The position numbers and the translations under genes are program-made. DNA of 64,000 nt from Amycolatopsis coloradensis. Its GTDB lineage: Bacteria; Actinomycetota; Actinomycetes; Mycobacteriales; Pseudonocardiaceae. Of the stretch, positions 18,801 to 26,532 are shown piece by piece. Numbering within the stretch: the first letter of the stretch is position 1; every line of letters starts with the position of its first letter. A model generated the notes under the pieces. That model did not search any database. It saw only the letters and a program-made list of their open reading frames with translations, and was not told the DNA's origin. The stretch lies in the NCBI RefSeq assembly GCF_001953865.1, contig NZ_MQUQ01000014.1, positions 118,849-182,848 of the forward strand. Reading direction: 5' to 3'.

Positions 18801-19374
18801 ACGTCGAGAAGCTCTTCGCCACGATGCTCCGCACCGCGTCCCAGGCCTCCCGCAACTCCCCGGCCGAAGCGCAGGCACGCATGCCGATCCCGCCGCCACC
18901 GCCGGTGGCCTTGAGCATCACCGGGTAGCCGATCTCGGCTGCCGCGGTTTCGGCGTCGGCGAGGGTGTCCAGCAGCCCGGTGCCCGGCAGCAGCGGGACA
19001 CCGGCCTCGACGGCCTTGTCGCGCGCGGTGTGCTTGCTGCCGAAGACTTCGAGCTGGTCCGCGGTGGGACCGGCGAACCGGATCCCGGCCGCTTCCGCCG
19101 TCCGGGCGAAAGCGGCGTCTTCGGACAGGAATCCGTAGCCGGGGTGGATCGTGTCCGCCCCGGTCTTCAGCGCGGCTTCGATGATCGCGTCGCCGAGGAG
19201 ATAGCTTTCCCTGGCGGGCGCGGGGCCCAGCCGGACGGCCTCGTCGGCGAGCCTCACGTGTGCGGCGGTGCGGTCCGCGTCGGAGTGGACCGCCACCGTC
19301 GCGATGCCCATCTCCTTGGCGGTCCGGATGATCCGGACCGCGATTTCCCCCCGGTTGGCGACGAGCAGTTTCAC
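15808..19374 (-). CDS. Biotin-dependent urea/guanidine carboxylase
   Basis: Product of 1188 residues. Domain order: biotin carboxylase (about 1-450; KLLVANRGEIAVRIIRTAKE, ATP-grasp GGGGGIGM, EVNTRLQVEHPVTE), two carboxyltransferase modules of the AHS2/AHS1 (KipA/KipI) type (about 455-1010), and a C-terminal biotinyl domain with the attachment Lys in ILEAMKTEA near residue 1150. It carboxylates urea to allophanate or guanidine to carboxyguanidine using ATP and bicarbonate. The start overlaps the preceding gene by 4 nt. Presence of two DUF1989 neighbours points to guanidine; the GLGDVYLGAP segment in the carboxyltransferase is where I would check the urea/guanidine-discriminating residue. Confidence 0.93.
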   Translation of the reverse strand: MKLLVANRGEIAVRIIRTAKEMGIATVAVHSDADRTAAHVRLADEAVRLGPAPARESYLLGDAIIEAALKTGADTIHPGYGFLSEDAAFARTAEAAGIRFAGPTADQLEVFGSKHTARDKAVEAGVPLLPGTGLLDTLADAETAAAEIGYPVMLKATGGGGGIGMRACASAGELREAWDAVRSIVAKSFSTSGVFLERLVTRARHVEVQVFGDGAGEVLALGTRDCTLQRRNQKVLEECPAPGLPEAVRKNLVSAAVDLGKSVRYRSAGTVEFIYDPDREETAFLEVNTRLQVEHPVTEAVYGIDLVAWMLRLADGDTGMFAVAPEPRGHAVEARVYAEDPAAGHRPSAGLLTRADFPAEARVDTWVEAGTTVTTHYDPLLAKVITVGADRAEALAALGAALGESRVDGVRTNLGQLRAVAADQRLHDVTHDTATLDAILDPEPRIEVLRGGTMTTVQQWPGRLGFWHVGVPPSGPMDDLSLRLGNRALGNPEGTPGLECTVDGVSLRFTDDAVVCVTGSPSQVTVDGATVPQWTPVEVPAGGVLDVGTGTAGLRAYVLVRGGFDVPEFLGSAATFTLGGFGGHGGRALATGDALSPGPLPENDVLGPVFESERPVFGTHWEIGASEGPHAAPEFFTPEDVETFYATDWEVHFNSARTGVRLVGPRPRWAREDGGEAGLHPSNIHDTPYAIGAVDYTGDLPILLGPDGPSLGGFVCPATVVTGQRWKLGQLRPGDTVRFVPITTGHAVSLREAPGKAVEASRKPIDDGGILGRLSTSDENPEVTYRRSGDDNLLIEYGPMKLDLALRMRVHALADRLATEGLDGVIDLTPGIRSLQVHVDPDALPVPKLLGLVQEVEHDLPRTADLVVPSRTVRLPLSWDDPATREAIERYMAGVRDDAPWCPWNIEFIRRVNGLSSVDDVYRTVFDAEYLVLGLGDVYLGAPVATPLDPRHRLVTTKYNPARTWTAENSVGIGGSYLCIYGMEGPGGYQFVGRTVQVWSGWRQRGSFEPGSPWLLRFFDRISWYPVSAEELLDLRARSSAGELELDITDGEFALADHERFLADNAADIASFRAKQSSAFETERRAWAAAGEFDPRPEPAGAKVPTTKIEAPPGGHVVEAPFAATVWRVDVEAGKEVDSAETLVILEAMKTEARIPAPSAGEVVEVLVSPGDQVAPGTPLVVLGRSAG

Positions 19375-19982
19375 GCGTCACCGCCGGTGACGATCATTCT
19401 GACCGGAGTCGGATCGAATCCGTTGCACGGGTTGTTGATCTGCGGGCAGTTCGACACCAGCACCAGGACGTCGGTCTCGGCACGCAGTCCGACCTCCATG
19501 CCGGGCCCGGAGATGCCGTCGACGATGCCGAGCGTGCCGTCCTGTTCGACCGGCACGTTCATGTACCAGTTGACGTTGCTGACCAGGTCCCGTTTCGCAA
19601 GGCCCCATTTCGCGCCCTCGGTCAGGAAGTTCTCGACGCAGGCGTGCTGGTACCGCGTGTGCTGGCCGTAACGGAGGCTGTTCGACTCCTTGCTGCACGC
19701 GCCGCCGATCGTGTCGTGCCGCCCGCAGGTGTCCCCGACGACGGTGAGCAGCGGAGCCCCCTCGCCGGTGCGCAGCACGCTGCCGGTGCTGAGGAAGATG
19801 TTGCCCTGCGCGGCGATCGTGGTGGCCGCGCTGTACCGCTTGGCCGTGTCGGCGGCGTCGTAGCACAGGAAGTCGACGGCCTGGTTGCCGCCGAGATCGA
19901 TGATCGCGAGGGTCTCGCCCTTGCGGAGCACGGTGGAGTACGGGGCCCGCGCGGCGACCTCGGTATCGGAGATGATGGTCAT
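19371..19982 (-). CDS. Urea carboxylase-associated protein 2 / carboxyguanidine deiminase subunit (DUF1989)
   Basis: Product of 203 residues, started at the ATG at 19982 (MTIISDTEV) with AAGGGG 7 nt upstream. It belongs to the DUF1989 family: AIIDLGGNQAVDFLCYDA near the N-terminus, then HDTIGGACSKESN and a Cys-rich C-terminal part (SNCPQINNPCNGFDP). Several Cys and His residues (GDTCGRHDT, ACVENF) could bind metal or serve catalysis. Proteins of this family were long annotated as carboxylase-associated and are now described as the two subunits of carboxyguanidine deiminase. It overlaps both operon neighbours by 4 nt. Confidence 0.88.
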   Translation of the reverse strand: MTIISDTEVAARAPYSTVLRKGETLAIIDLGGNQAVDFLCYDAADTAKRYSAATTIAAQGNIFLSTGSVLRTGEGAPLLTVVGDTCGRHDTIGGACSKESNSLRYGQHTRYQHACVENFLTEGAKWGLAKRDLVSNVNWYMNVPVEQDGTLGIVDGISGPGMEVGLRAETDVLVLVSNCPQINNPCNGFDPTPVRMIVTGGDA

Positions 19983-20812
19983 GCCAAGCCCCTTGCGGTG
20001 AGGTAGTCGGCGGTGTTCTCGAAGGCGCGCTGGGCTTCGGGCGACGCTGTCCATTCAGGACTGTCCGGAGTGGACGGTGTGCTGCGCTGAGCGAGGACGC
20101 GCAGCGGAGTGACCGTGTAGTCCGGGCGCGGGTCGAGCGGGTGCGCCACGTTCGCGATCAGGACGACGACCGGGAGTTCGGTCCGCAGGACCACGGATTT
20201 CCCCGGTCCGTCCGAGCCGGTGAACGTCAGTCCGCCGTCTGTCTCCACGTGGATGCCCTGGAAGAAGGACAGGCTCGGCGGCAGATCGCGCGGGGTGAGG
20301 CCGTGCTTCGCGGCGGCCAGCGTGAACAGCGCGTTCCCGGACGGCGAACCGCCCTGCGGGCCGCCGTCGCCGTAGCGTTCCGCGTTACCGTCCACAGTGG
20401 ACGTCCCGCACAACGCGTCGTGCTTGCCGCTCTCGTCGGCGACGACCGTCGCGAGCACCCGCGCCTGATCGGAAAGCAGCGCGATCGCTTCGCCGAGATA
20501 CGCGTTCCACTGGACCTTCACGGTGTCCGCGACGTTCAGCCGCTCCCACGGCTGATCGGCGTTGAACAGCAGCAGATGCGCGCAGGCGTCGCCATCGAGG
20601 TCGGTCAGCCGCAGTTCGGTGCCGCGTGCGAGGACCTTGTGGGTGTAGCCGCCGCCGGCGACGGTCTCGGCCCAGACCAGCTTCGCCGGGTCGATCCCGG
20701 GTGGCGGATCCGGCCAGGTGGACGCCGGGATGGAGGGCATCGCTTCGGTCACCGTGCCCGCTTGGGCGCGCGCGTGGTCGCGAGCGCCGTACGTGGTCGA
20801 TGTCGTGCTCAT
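19979..20812 (-). CDS. Urea carboxylase-associated protein 1 / carboxyguanidine deiminase subunit (DUF1989)
   Basis: Product of 277 residues from the ATG at 20812, preceded by AAGGAAGG. It is a longer DUF1989 paralogue of the next gene: LRLTDLDGDACAHLLLFNAD corresponds to the first conserved strand pair, HDALCGTSTVDGNAERYGDG to the HDxxGG/C region, and SFFQGIHVETDGGL to the third. The C-terminal extension (about 240-277) is low in conservation. Predicted to form a hetero-oligomer with its partner and deiminate carboxyguanidine to allophanate; alternatively an accessory protein of urea carboxylase. Confidence 0.87.
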   Translation of the reverse strand: MSTTSTTYGARDHARAQAGTVTEAMPSIPASTWPDPPPGIDPAKLVWAETVAGGGYTHKVLARGTELRLTDLDGDACAHLLLFNADQPWERLNVADTVKVQWNAYLGEAIALLSDQARVLATVVADESGKHDALCGTSTVDGNAERYGDGGPQGGSPSGNALFTLAAAKHGLTPRDLPPSLSFFQGIHVETDGGLTFTGSDGPGKSVVLRTELPVVVLIANVAHPLDPRPDYTVTPLRVLAQRSTPSTPDSPEWTASPEAQRAFENTADYLTARGLA

Positions 20813-20823
20813 GGAACCTTCCT

Positions 20824-22290
20824 TCAGATCGCGGGGACGGGGACCGTGGTGAGCGCGGAGCGGCGGCGCCAGCAGAGGTAGCCGGTGAGGATCGCGGCGC
20901 CGACGAACTCGATCGGGAACAACAGGGCCCAGACGGAGCCGGTGCCCGCCAGGTCGTAGATCTCGGCTCGTGGCCAAGCGATGTTGACGATCATCATCGC
21001 GCCGTACCCTACTGCCGCGACGTTGACCGGAATAGCCCATCGCCCCAGGGAGAAATGGCCGGGTTCGGCGGTGAAACGGCCTTGACGGCGCCGGAGCAGC
21101 AGTGGGCCGGTCACCAGGAGATAGGCGAGGTAGACCACGACCACCGAGGTACCGGTGATGGTGCTGAAGATCGTCGGATTCCCCAGATTCAGTGCCAGCA
21201 GCCCGATGGCGAGCGCGCCGGACAGAACGGCGGGCGCGATCGGCGTCCCGGTGCGGGCGTTGACCGCGGAAAGCCGTTTGGCGCCGGGAAGCGCGCCGTC
21301 GCGGGCCATCGCGTAAATCAGCCGGACGGTGCCGGTCTGGATGGTCAGGGTGCAGACGACCACCGCGATCGCGACGTCGGCGAGGAAGATCCGGCCGAGT
21401 GTGTCCCCGAAGACGGCCGTGATCACGTACGGCAGGCCCTTCCCGGCGAGCTGGCCGTCGGTGAGGCTCGGGGCCGCCATCAGCGCGGTGATGACGACGG
21501 CGAGGCCGCCGATCCCGGAGATCAGGAGTGCGCGGAGCACGGCGCGTGGCGCGGTGCGGCGGGCGTCTTTGGTCTCTTCGGCGACCGAAGCCGCGGTGTC
21601 GAAGCCGTACAGGACGTACGCGGCCATCAGCGCCGAAGCGAGAACGCCGCCCGCTCCCGGGCTTTCACCCGCCGGTGCGAGCACGACCTGCGGGCCGCGG
21701 ACGGCGAAGAGCGCGAGCCCGATGATCAGGACGAGGACGCCGACGAGTTCGGCGGCCACCCCGACGTCGTTGATCCGCGCCATGAGCCGCACGCCGGCCG
21801 CGTTGATCGCGGTGGTGAAGACGATCAGCAGGGCGCCGAGCAGAACGGCGTTGGTCGCGCCGGTCGGGGACGTGATCGCCGGATTTCCGCCGACGAGCTG
21901 GAAGCCGCTCCAGACCGAGGGGAGGACGACCTGCAACGCGATGGCGGCACCGGCGAGCGCGACGACGCAGCCCACCAGCATCATCCAGCCCGCCAGCCAG
22001 CCCGCGAACCCCGGGGAGAGGTGTTTCGCCCACTGGTAAACCGATCCGGCCAGCGGGAATCGGGCCGCGAGTTCGGCGAAGTTCAGCGCGACGAGCAATT
22101 GGCCGATGATCACCAGCGGCCAGGTCCAGAAGAAGAGTGTGTCACCGAAGGAATAGCCGAAGGCGAACAGCTGGAACACCGTGGTCAGGATGGAAACGAA
22201 GGAGAAACCGGCGGCGAAGGCGGAGAAACCGCCCAGTGTCCGGCGGAGTTCTTGGCGGTAACCGAAGGCGGAAAGGTCTTCGGACGGCAT
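20824..22290 (-). CDS. APC superfamily amino acid/amine permease of the carboxylase operon
   Basis: Product of 488 residues with about 12-13 membrane helices. It begins MPSEDLSAFGYRQELRRTLG, then GFSAFAAGFSFVSILTTVFQ, the first helix with the glycine-containing substrate motif of the APC fold; AGSVYQWAKHLSPG marks helix 3. It is the first gene of a five-gene operon and is 11 bp from the next gene. Permeases at this position are taken to import the nitrogenous substrate of the carboxylase (urea, guanidine or a related amine); this is contextual. A palindrome lies 27-51 bp upstream of its start. Confidence 0.88.
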   Translation of the reverse strand: MPSEDLSAFGYRQELRRTLGGFSAFAAGFSFVSILTTVFQLFAFGYSFGDTLFFWTWPLVIIGQLLVALNFAELAARFPLAGSVYQWAKHLSPGFAGWLAGWMMLVGCVVALAGAAIALQVVLPSVWSGFQLVGGNPAITSPTGATNAVLLGALLIVFTTAINAAGVRLMARINDVGVAAELVGVLVLIIGLALFAVRGPQVVLAPAGESPGAGGVLASALMAAYVLYGFDTAASVAEETKDARRTAPRAVLRALLISGIGGLAVVITALMAAPSLTDGQLAGKGLPYVITAVFGDTLGRIFLADVAIAVVVCTLTIQTGTVRLIYAMARDGALPGAKRLSAVNARTGTPIAPAVLSGALAIGLLALNLGNPTIFSTITGTSVVVVYLAYLLVTGPLLLRRRQGRFTAEPGHFSLGRWAIPVNVAAVGYGAMMIVNIAWPRAEIYDLAGTGSVWALLFPIEFVGAAILTGYLCWRRRSALTTVPVPAI

Positions 22291-22317
22291 TTGCGGGGGC
22301 TCCTGTCTGAAGGGCCG

Positions 22318-22341
22318 AATTTCGATCGAGTGACCGAAATT
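22318..22341. promoter_or_regulatory. Candidate TetR operator between permease and tetR
   Basis: AATTTCG (22318-22324) and CGAAATT (22335-22341) form an inverted repeat with a 10-nt spacer, 28-51 bp before the permease start. A second, smaller pair TACCG/CGGTA lies near 22397-22410. The 178-bp gap is shared by the divergent tetR, the obvious candidate to bind here. I found no ykkC (guanidine-I) riboswitch sequence in the leader. Confidence 0.5.
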
Positions 22342-22468
22342 AAGCGCATGCGGAGTCCTTCTGATCTCCGCCCGGTAAGCGCGGTGTTAAGTGATACCGC
22401 ATTCGGTAACCTGAGCCGACCGCCGGACGTAACAAAGATCGCCGCGAAGAAATGGCAGGATCGGATAG

Positions 22469-23125
22469 ATGACCAAAACGACCGGGGTGGGCAGGCCGAG
22501 AGCCAGCGGTGCTGCCGCGAGCAAGCGGGAAGCGCGGCTCGCGGTATTGGACGCGGCGGGGGAGCTGTTCACCGGCGCCGGGTACGCGGCGACGACCACG
22601 CGGGCCATCGCCGAACGGGCGGGCTTGCGCCAGGCGTCGCTCTACTACCACTTTCCGTCCAAAGAGGACATTCTCGCGGCGCTGCTGGAGGACACCGTCC
22701 GGCCGTCACTGGAGGTCGCGGGCGGCCTTTCGGTGCAGTTGGCGCCGGTCGGCGCGCGGCTGTGGGCGCTGGCGTACGCGGACATCCACCTGCTCGCCAG
22801 CGCGCGGCACAACCTCGGTGCCCTGTACCTGCTGCCGGAGATCTCCTCGCCGAGGCTGGCACGCTTCCGGGCCGAGCGGGCGGAGCTCAAGAACGTCTAC
22901 GGCGCCCTCGTCGCGGCGGCCGGCGTCCGCGAAGACCTGCGTGGCATCCGGACCGATCTCCTCTTCGGACTCGTGGAGAGCATCGCGATCGTCCGGCGTG
23001 ACCAGCCGGATCTGGACGTCGAGGCGCACGCCGTCGAAGGCGCGGACGGCGTCCTGCGGCTCGCCGGTCTCGGGGAACCGGACGCCGGTCTGCGCACTTC
23101 CGCGCGCGCGTTGCTGGAGGACTGA
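22469..23125 (+). CDS. TetR family transcriptional regulator
   Basis: Product of 218 residues. The N-terminal DNA-binding domain (about 20-70) is typical: AVLDAAGELFTGAGYAATTT, RAIAERAGLRQASLYYHFPS, KEDILAALLED. The C-terminal ligand-binding part is helical and unique. The ATG at 22469 has AGGATCGG upstream. Divergent transcription from the permease-carboxylase operon suggests it represses that operon and itself, perhaps sensing the substrate or a nitrogen signal. Confidence 0.9.
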   Translation: MTKTTGVGRPRASGAAASKREARLAVLDAAGELFTGAGYAATTTRAIAERAGLRQASLYYHFPSKEDILAALLEDTVRPSLEVAGGLSVQLAPVGARLWALAYADIHLLASARHNLGALYLLPEISSPRLARFRAERAELKNVYGALVAAAGVREDLRGIRTDLLFGLVESIAIVRRDQPDLDVEAHAVEGADGVLRLAGLGEPDAGLRTSARALLED

Positions 23126-23132
23126 AGCCGGG

Positions 23133-24428
23133 TCAGGCCGTGCTGGGGGAGGGCGGGGTGGGGGAGGGCGGGGTGGCGTGGAGCGCCTTGCTCAGCGCCG
23201 CCGCGGTCAGCTCGATCTGCCACGGCCTGGCCCCGCCGTCACCGAGGACCTTGGCGACCGAGTCCTCGCTCAGGTCCGCGGGCGGGCGCCAGCAGGTGCG
23301 GCGCACGAGTTCCGGCAGCAGCAGGTTCTCCACCGGCAGCCTGCGGTCCTCCGCGATCGCGGAGAGCGCCGCGCGGGCGGCCGAGAGCCGGGCGGCGGCG
23401 TCGGGATCCTTGTCCGACCAGCGGTTCACCGGCGGCGGGCCGTCGGTCTGCTGCGCCGGGGTCGGCAGTTCGTCGGCGGGGAGCGCGCGGGCGGTCTGGA
23501 GATGCCGCAGCCAGCTCGCGGTGTACTTGCGCTGGACCCGGCCGCTGAACACCGGCAGCGCCTGCAACTGGTCGACCGTCTTCGGGTCCGCGGTGACGGC
23601 GTTGATGATCGCGCTGTCGGGCAGGATCCGGCTCGGCGCGCGGTCGCGTTTGCGGGCGAGTTCGTCCCGCGCCTGCCACAGTTCGCGCACGGCGGCGAGT
23701 CCGCGCGCACTGCGGATCTTGTGCACTCCGGACGTCCGGCGCCACGGCTCGACCCGGGGGGCGGGCGGTGACGCGGTGCGGACGGCCTCGAATTCCTGCT
23801 GGGCCCACTCGAGTTTGCCCTGGGCCGAGAGGTCGGCTTCGAGCTTCTCGCGCAGTTCGATGAGCAGTTCGACGTCGAGGGCGGCGTAGTTCAGCCAGTC
23901 GACGGGAAGCGGGCGCTTCGACCAGTCGGCGGCACTGTGCCCCTTCTCCAGCTGGTAGCCGAGGAGGAGTTCGACGAGGGTGCCGAGGGCGACCCGTTCG
24001 TACCCGGCGAGCCGCCCGGCGAGTTCGGTGTCGAACAGGCTCTTCGGGCGCAGGTCGAGTTCGGCGAGGCACGGCAGATCCTGAGAGGCCGCGTGCAACA
24101 CCCATTCGGCGTCGTTGAGTACTTCCGCGAGGGGTTCGAGCTGCCCTTCGAGCGGAATGGGGTCGATGAGGAAGGAACCGGCACCTTCGCGGCGCAGCTG
24201 GACCAAGTAGGCCTTCGGCCAGTATCGGTAGCCGGACGCGCGTTCGGTGTCCACCGCGATGGCCCCGCTGCCGCCCGCGATCTTCGCGCAGGCTTCGGCG
24301 AGTGCTGTCGCGTCGGCGATCACCGGTGGAGTGCCTTCGGCGGGCTCACGTAACAAGACGGCGGCACTGGCGTCGTCAGTGCCGGTCATAGAGTCCGCCT
24401 GCGGTTCTCCGGGTCGGTCGCCTTCCAT
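23133..24428 (-). CDS. RNase D-like 3'-5' exonuclease with HRDC domain
   Basis: Product of 431 residues; an internal ATG at residue 14 is an alternative start. The DEDDy exonuclease domain (about 25-215) shows motif I IAVDTERASGY, motif II HAASQDLPCL and motif III YAALDVELLIEL with the Tyr and Asp. An HRDC helical domain (about 240-320) binds nucleic acid, followed by a second HRDC-like segment. It trims RNA 3' ends in the cytoplasm. The same gene neighbours DUF3000 and hemE in mycobacteria. It is convergent with tetR, 7 bp apart. Confidence 0.88.
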   Translation of the reverse strand: MEGDRPGEPQADSMTGTDDASAAVLLREPAEGTPPVIADATALAEACAKIAGGSGAIAVDTERASGYRYWPKAYLVQLRREGAGSFLIDPIPLEGQLEPLAEVLNDAEWVLHAASQDLPCLAELDLRPKSLFDTELAGRLAGYERVALGTLVELLLGYQLEKGHSAADWSKRPLPVDWLNYAALDVELLIELREKLEADLSAQGKLEWAQQEFEAVRTASPPAPRVEPWRRTSGVHKIRSARGLAAVRELWQARDELARKRDRAPSRILPDSAIINAVTADPKTVDQLQALPVFSGRVQRKYTASWLRHLQTARALPADELPTPAQQTDGPPPVNRWSDKDPDAAARLSAARAALSAIAEDRRLPVENLLLPELVRRTCWRPPADLSEDSVAKVLGDGGARPWQIELTAAALSKALHATPPSPTPPSPSTA

Positions 24429-24496
24429 AGGTGAAGACCCTACGGGACGAGCGGGCCGCGCCTGGTCCGCCCGCCCCGCAGGGCAGTTCGCCTTTG

Positions 24497-25213
24497 TCAG
24501 CGGATCACGCCGGCACGCATGGCCAGCGCCACCATCTGAGCCCGGTCACCCGTGCCGAGCTTGCGCCCGATGCGGGAGAGGTGAGACTTCACGGTGAGAG
24601 CGGAGAGGCTGAGTTCCTCGCCGATCTCCTTGTTGGACTGGCCGTCGGCGACGAGCTGCAGCACCTCGACCTCGCGCGCCGAAAGCTCGCGCGGGGTGTT
24701 GTCGGTGCCGGCGACCCTGGTGCCGGTGGCCAAGACCGGTGCGACGCTCGGATCCGCGTAGACGCCGCCCTCGAGCACCCTGCGGACGCCGTCGGTCACT
24801 ACGACCGGCGATGCCGACTTGAGCAGGTATGCCTGGGCGCCGGCCTGGAACGCCGACCTGACCGCGTACGGGTCATCCGATGAAGCGAGCACCACTACTC
24901 GAGGCCAGCCATGGCTACGGAGTTCCGTAACCAGCTCGATGCCGCTGCCATCCGGCAGTCCGAGATCAAGGATCGCCAGGTCACAAGGCCCAGTGGCCTG
25001 TGCTCGCGCCCTCGCCTCGGCCACCGTGGCGGCCTCGTGGACGGTGCCCGCACCCATCTGTGCGAGTCTTGCTGAGATTGCCTCCCTCAACAGCGGGTGG
25101 TCATCGACCACCAACACGGAAAAAAGCTCTTCCCGCGGATGCGGAACCATGCTCGCCGGCAATGAACCGGCTGGCGTGGATCGGACGGCCTGAGAAATGC
25201 CGACGGTAGCCAC
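24497..25213 (-). CDS. LuxR/NarL family response regulator (orphan)
   Basis: Product of 238 residues from the GTG at 25213 with CAGGGAGG upstream. After a 30-residue variable leader comes a receiver domain (SVLVVDDHPLLREA, phospho-acceptor D83 in AILDLGLPDG, Lys in AYLLKSAS) and a LuxR helix-turn-helix (ELSAREVEVLQLVADGQSNKEIGEELS...TVKSHLSRI). No histidine kinase is adjacent, so its partner is unlinked. The upstream leader is long (see the gene-poor region). Similar orphan regulators sit at this place in related actinobacteria, but a target is not evident. Confidence 0.9.
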   Translation of the reverse strand: MATVGISQAVRSTPAGSLPASMVPHPREELFSVLVVDDHPLLREAISARLAQMGAGTVHEAATVAEARARAQATGPCDLAILDLGLPDGSGIELVTELRSHGWPRVVVLASSDDPYAVRSAFQAGAQAYLLKSASPVVVTDGVRRVLEGGVYADPSVAPVLATGTRVAGTDNTPRELSAREVEVLQLVADGQSNKEIGEELSLSALTVKSHLSRIGRKLGTGDRAQMVALAMRAGVIR

Positions 25214-25869
25214 GTCACTACCTCCCTGGAGTCGGTCGTGCCCCCCGACCGGCACCGGGACTTTCGGCCGTTTAGCCGCGCCAGCTTTAGACCGAAAGTG
25301 GTGTCGTCGTTGGCACTGTAGCCGCCCTGAGGCCTTCACGGGGGGATCGAATGGGTATCTATCTCAAACCAGCGGTCACTCAGGGAGTTCGTTGTAACAC
25401 GATCGGGCTAGTACACAGCCGGTGGCTAACACATCGCCCAAAGAACACGATGCACTCCAGTTACCGGGGTCCAACCGACTGTGCAGATGGGCCGTGCACC
25501 TGCCGGTGCCTCTGCCCGGGACCCGGGGAAACCGGTGCTTCGCGGGCCGGAAACCGGTCCCGGCGTGGGACTTGATCGACTTCGCTGAGCGTCATGATCG
25601 CTTCGCTCGGTGACCACGACGGTAACGCTCCGAAAGCATCTCGGGGTGTTCGGACGGCCCGTCGCGAGGTGCTTGATCTTGTTGCTGACGGTGACACTGT
25701 GCGTAGCACGAACGGGGTGGTCCAGACCTCTCAGCGGTCGGCTCGCCGCTGGTCGGAGCTGGTCTAGTCCATCTGGCCCTGAAGGCCGTCTCGATGGCGT
25801 AGGGACGCTCTGAGGGCCTCGCGTACGGGTACGCGAAGGCGCTTCGGCGGCTCTCGCGGGTTGTCGACA

Positions 25870-25924
25870 GTACGTGAAGGACCCCTTCATTGCGCTAGGC
25901 GCAATGAAGGGGTCCTTCACGTAC
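25870..25924. repeat. Perfect 26-bp-stem hairpin with 3-nt loop
   Basis: Arms 25870-25895 and 25899-25924 are exact complements around TAG; each arm runs GTACGTGAAGGACCCCTTCA onward to GCGC. No genes flank it closely, so it is not placed like a terminator. The inner GAAGGACCCCTTC is itself near-palindromic, so several foldings are possible. Related GAAGG...CCTTC segments occur at about 26432-26446 and 61994-62008. Confidence 0.75.
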
Positions 25925-26178
25925 TTGGGCCGGGGATGCAGTCGGGGAGCAAGGGACCTTTAGTATCGGCAGCATTGCTAGCGGCGCTAGGTGGCCAGAA
26001 ATCGCAAGATAACCCGAATGCTATGTCTCGATTGCTGGGATTTCGGCGTGTCGGGACGGGTGGCGGGCCTCAGGAGGGCCGCGGCCGCGGTGGACGGGCA
26101 CTTTGAGCCTTCGCCGTCCTACGCGTCCTGCGTCGCGAGGTTGTGGGTGATCCGCTCCGACGCCGGGTCGGCGACGTC

Positions 26179-26444
26179 GCGAAGGCCTCCTTCCCTACCT
26201 CAAGGTAGGGCTCCGGCAAAGTCGGGATCTTGCAGGTCAGGCAGCTATTGTCGCTGTGTGAGGCTGGCGATGGAGGGATGGGGACGTGGAGTGTCCCGTT
26301 CCTCCATCGTCACGGGACATACCGGTTGCGGAGCCCCCCGAGAGGGCACCAGCGATGTCTAACCCGGTTACCAAGAGCAGCGCTGACCAGCAGCTCTGCG
26401 ACTTTGCCGGAACCCTGCCCTCAAAGTAGGGAAGGGGGCCTTCA
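26179..26444. mobile_element. MITE-like element with about 46-nt imperfect terminal inverted repeats
   Basis: The left end (26179-26224) and the reverse complement of the right end (26399-26444) share GAAGGCC, CCTTCCCTAC and TCCGGCAAAGTCG in the same order with a few mismatches and one indel. The 174-bp interior contains the hairpin at 26268-26309 and no coding capacity. A clear target-site duplication was not found. It may equally be a structured RNA element. Confidence 0.45.
26268..26309. repeat. Hairpin, CTCAACGTCC-core family, copy 4
   Basis: CGATGGAGG...GGGGAC (from 26268) pairs with GTCCC...CCTCCATCG (to 26309) with one or two mismatches around a GTGGAGT loop. On the minus strand the centre reads GGGACACTCCACGTCCC, one base different from copy 3 (3213-3259), while the arms differ more. 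It lies inside the inverted-repeat element. Confidence 0.65.
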
Positions 26445-26532
26445 CGCGCCGCGGTTGTGGTTGAGGCCAAGCGGTCGCCCGGGACGAGTGAGAGGAACGG
26501 ACTTGGACAGCAGGCAGCAGGAGGCCAGGTGC

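Larger units (their letters stand above)
25214..26532. other. Gene-poor 1.3-kb region with structured repeats
   Basis: No reading frame here has convincing codon bias or family similarity, and several frames are cut by stops. It holds a 26-bp-stem hairpin (25870-25924), a possible 266-bp inverted-repeat element (26179-26444) and an AT-richer stretch near 25340-25440 upstream of the response regulator. It could hold the regulator's promoter, an untranslated RNA or relics of mobile DNA. The sequence does not decide among these. Confidence 0.6.

Noticed and set aside
22291..22468. ykkC guanidine-I riboswitch before the permease
   Set aside because: The conserved ykkC sequence blocks could not be found on the minus strand of the leader; only inverted repeats are seen.
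25991..26362. Possible 123-residue protein in the gene-poor region
   Set aside because: It spans the inverted-repeat element, has biased Arg/Ser composition, no ribosome site and no family resemblance.
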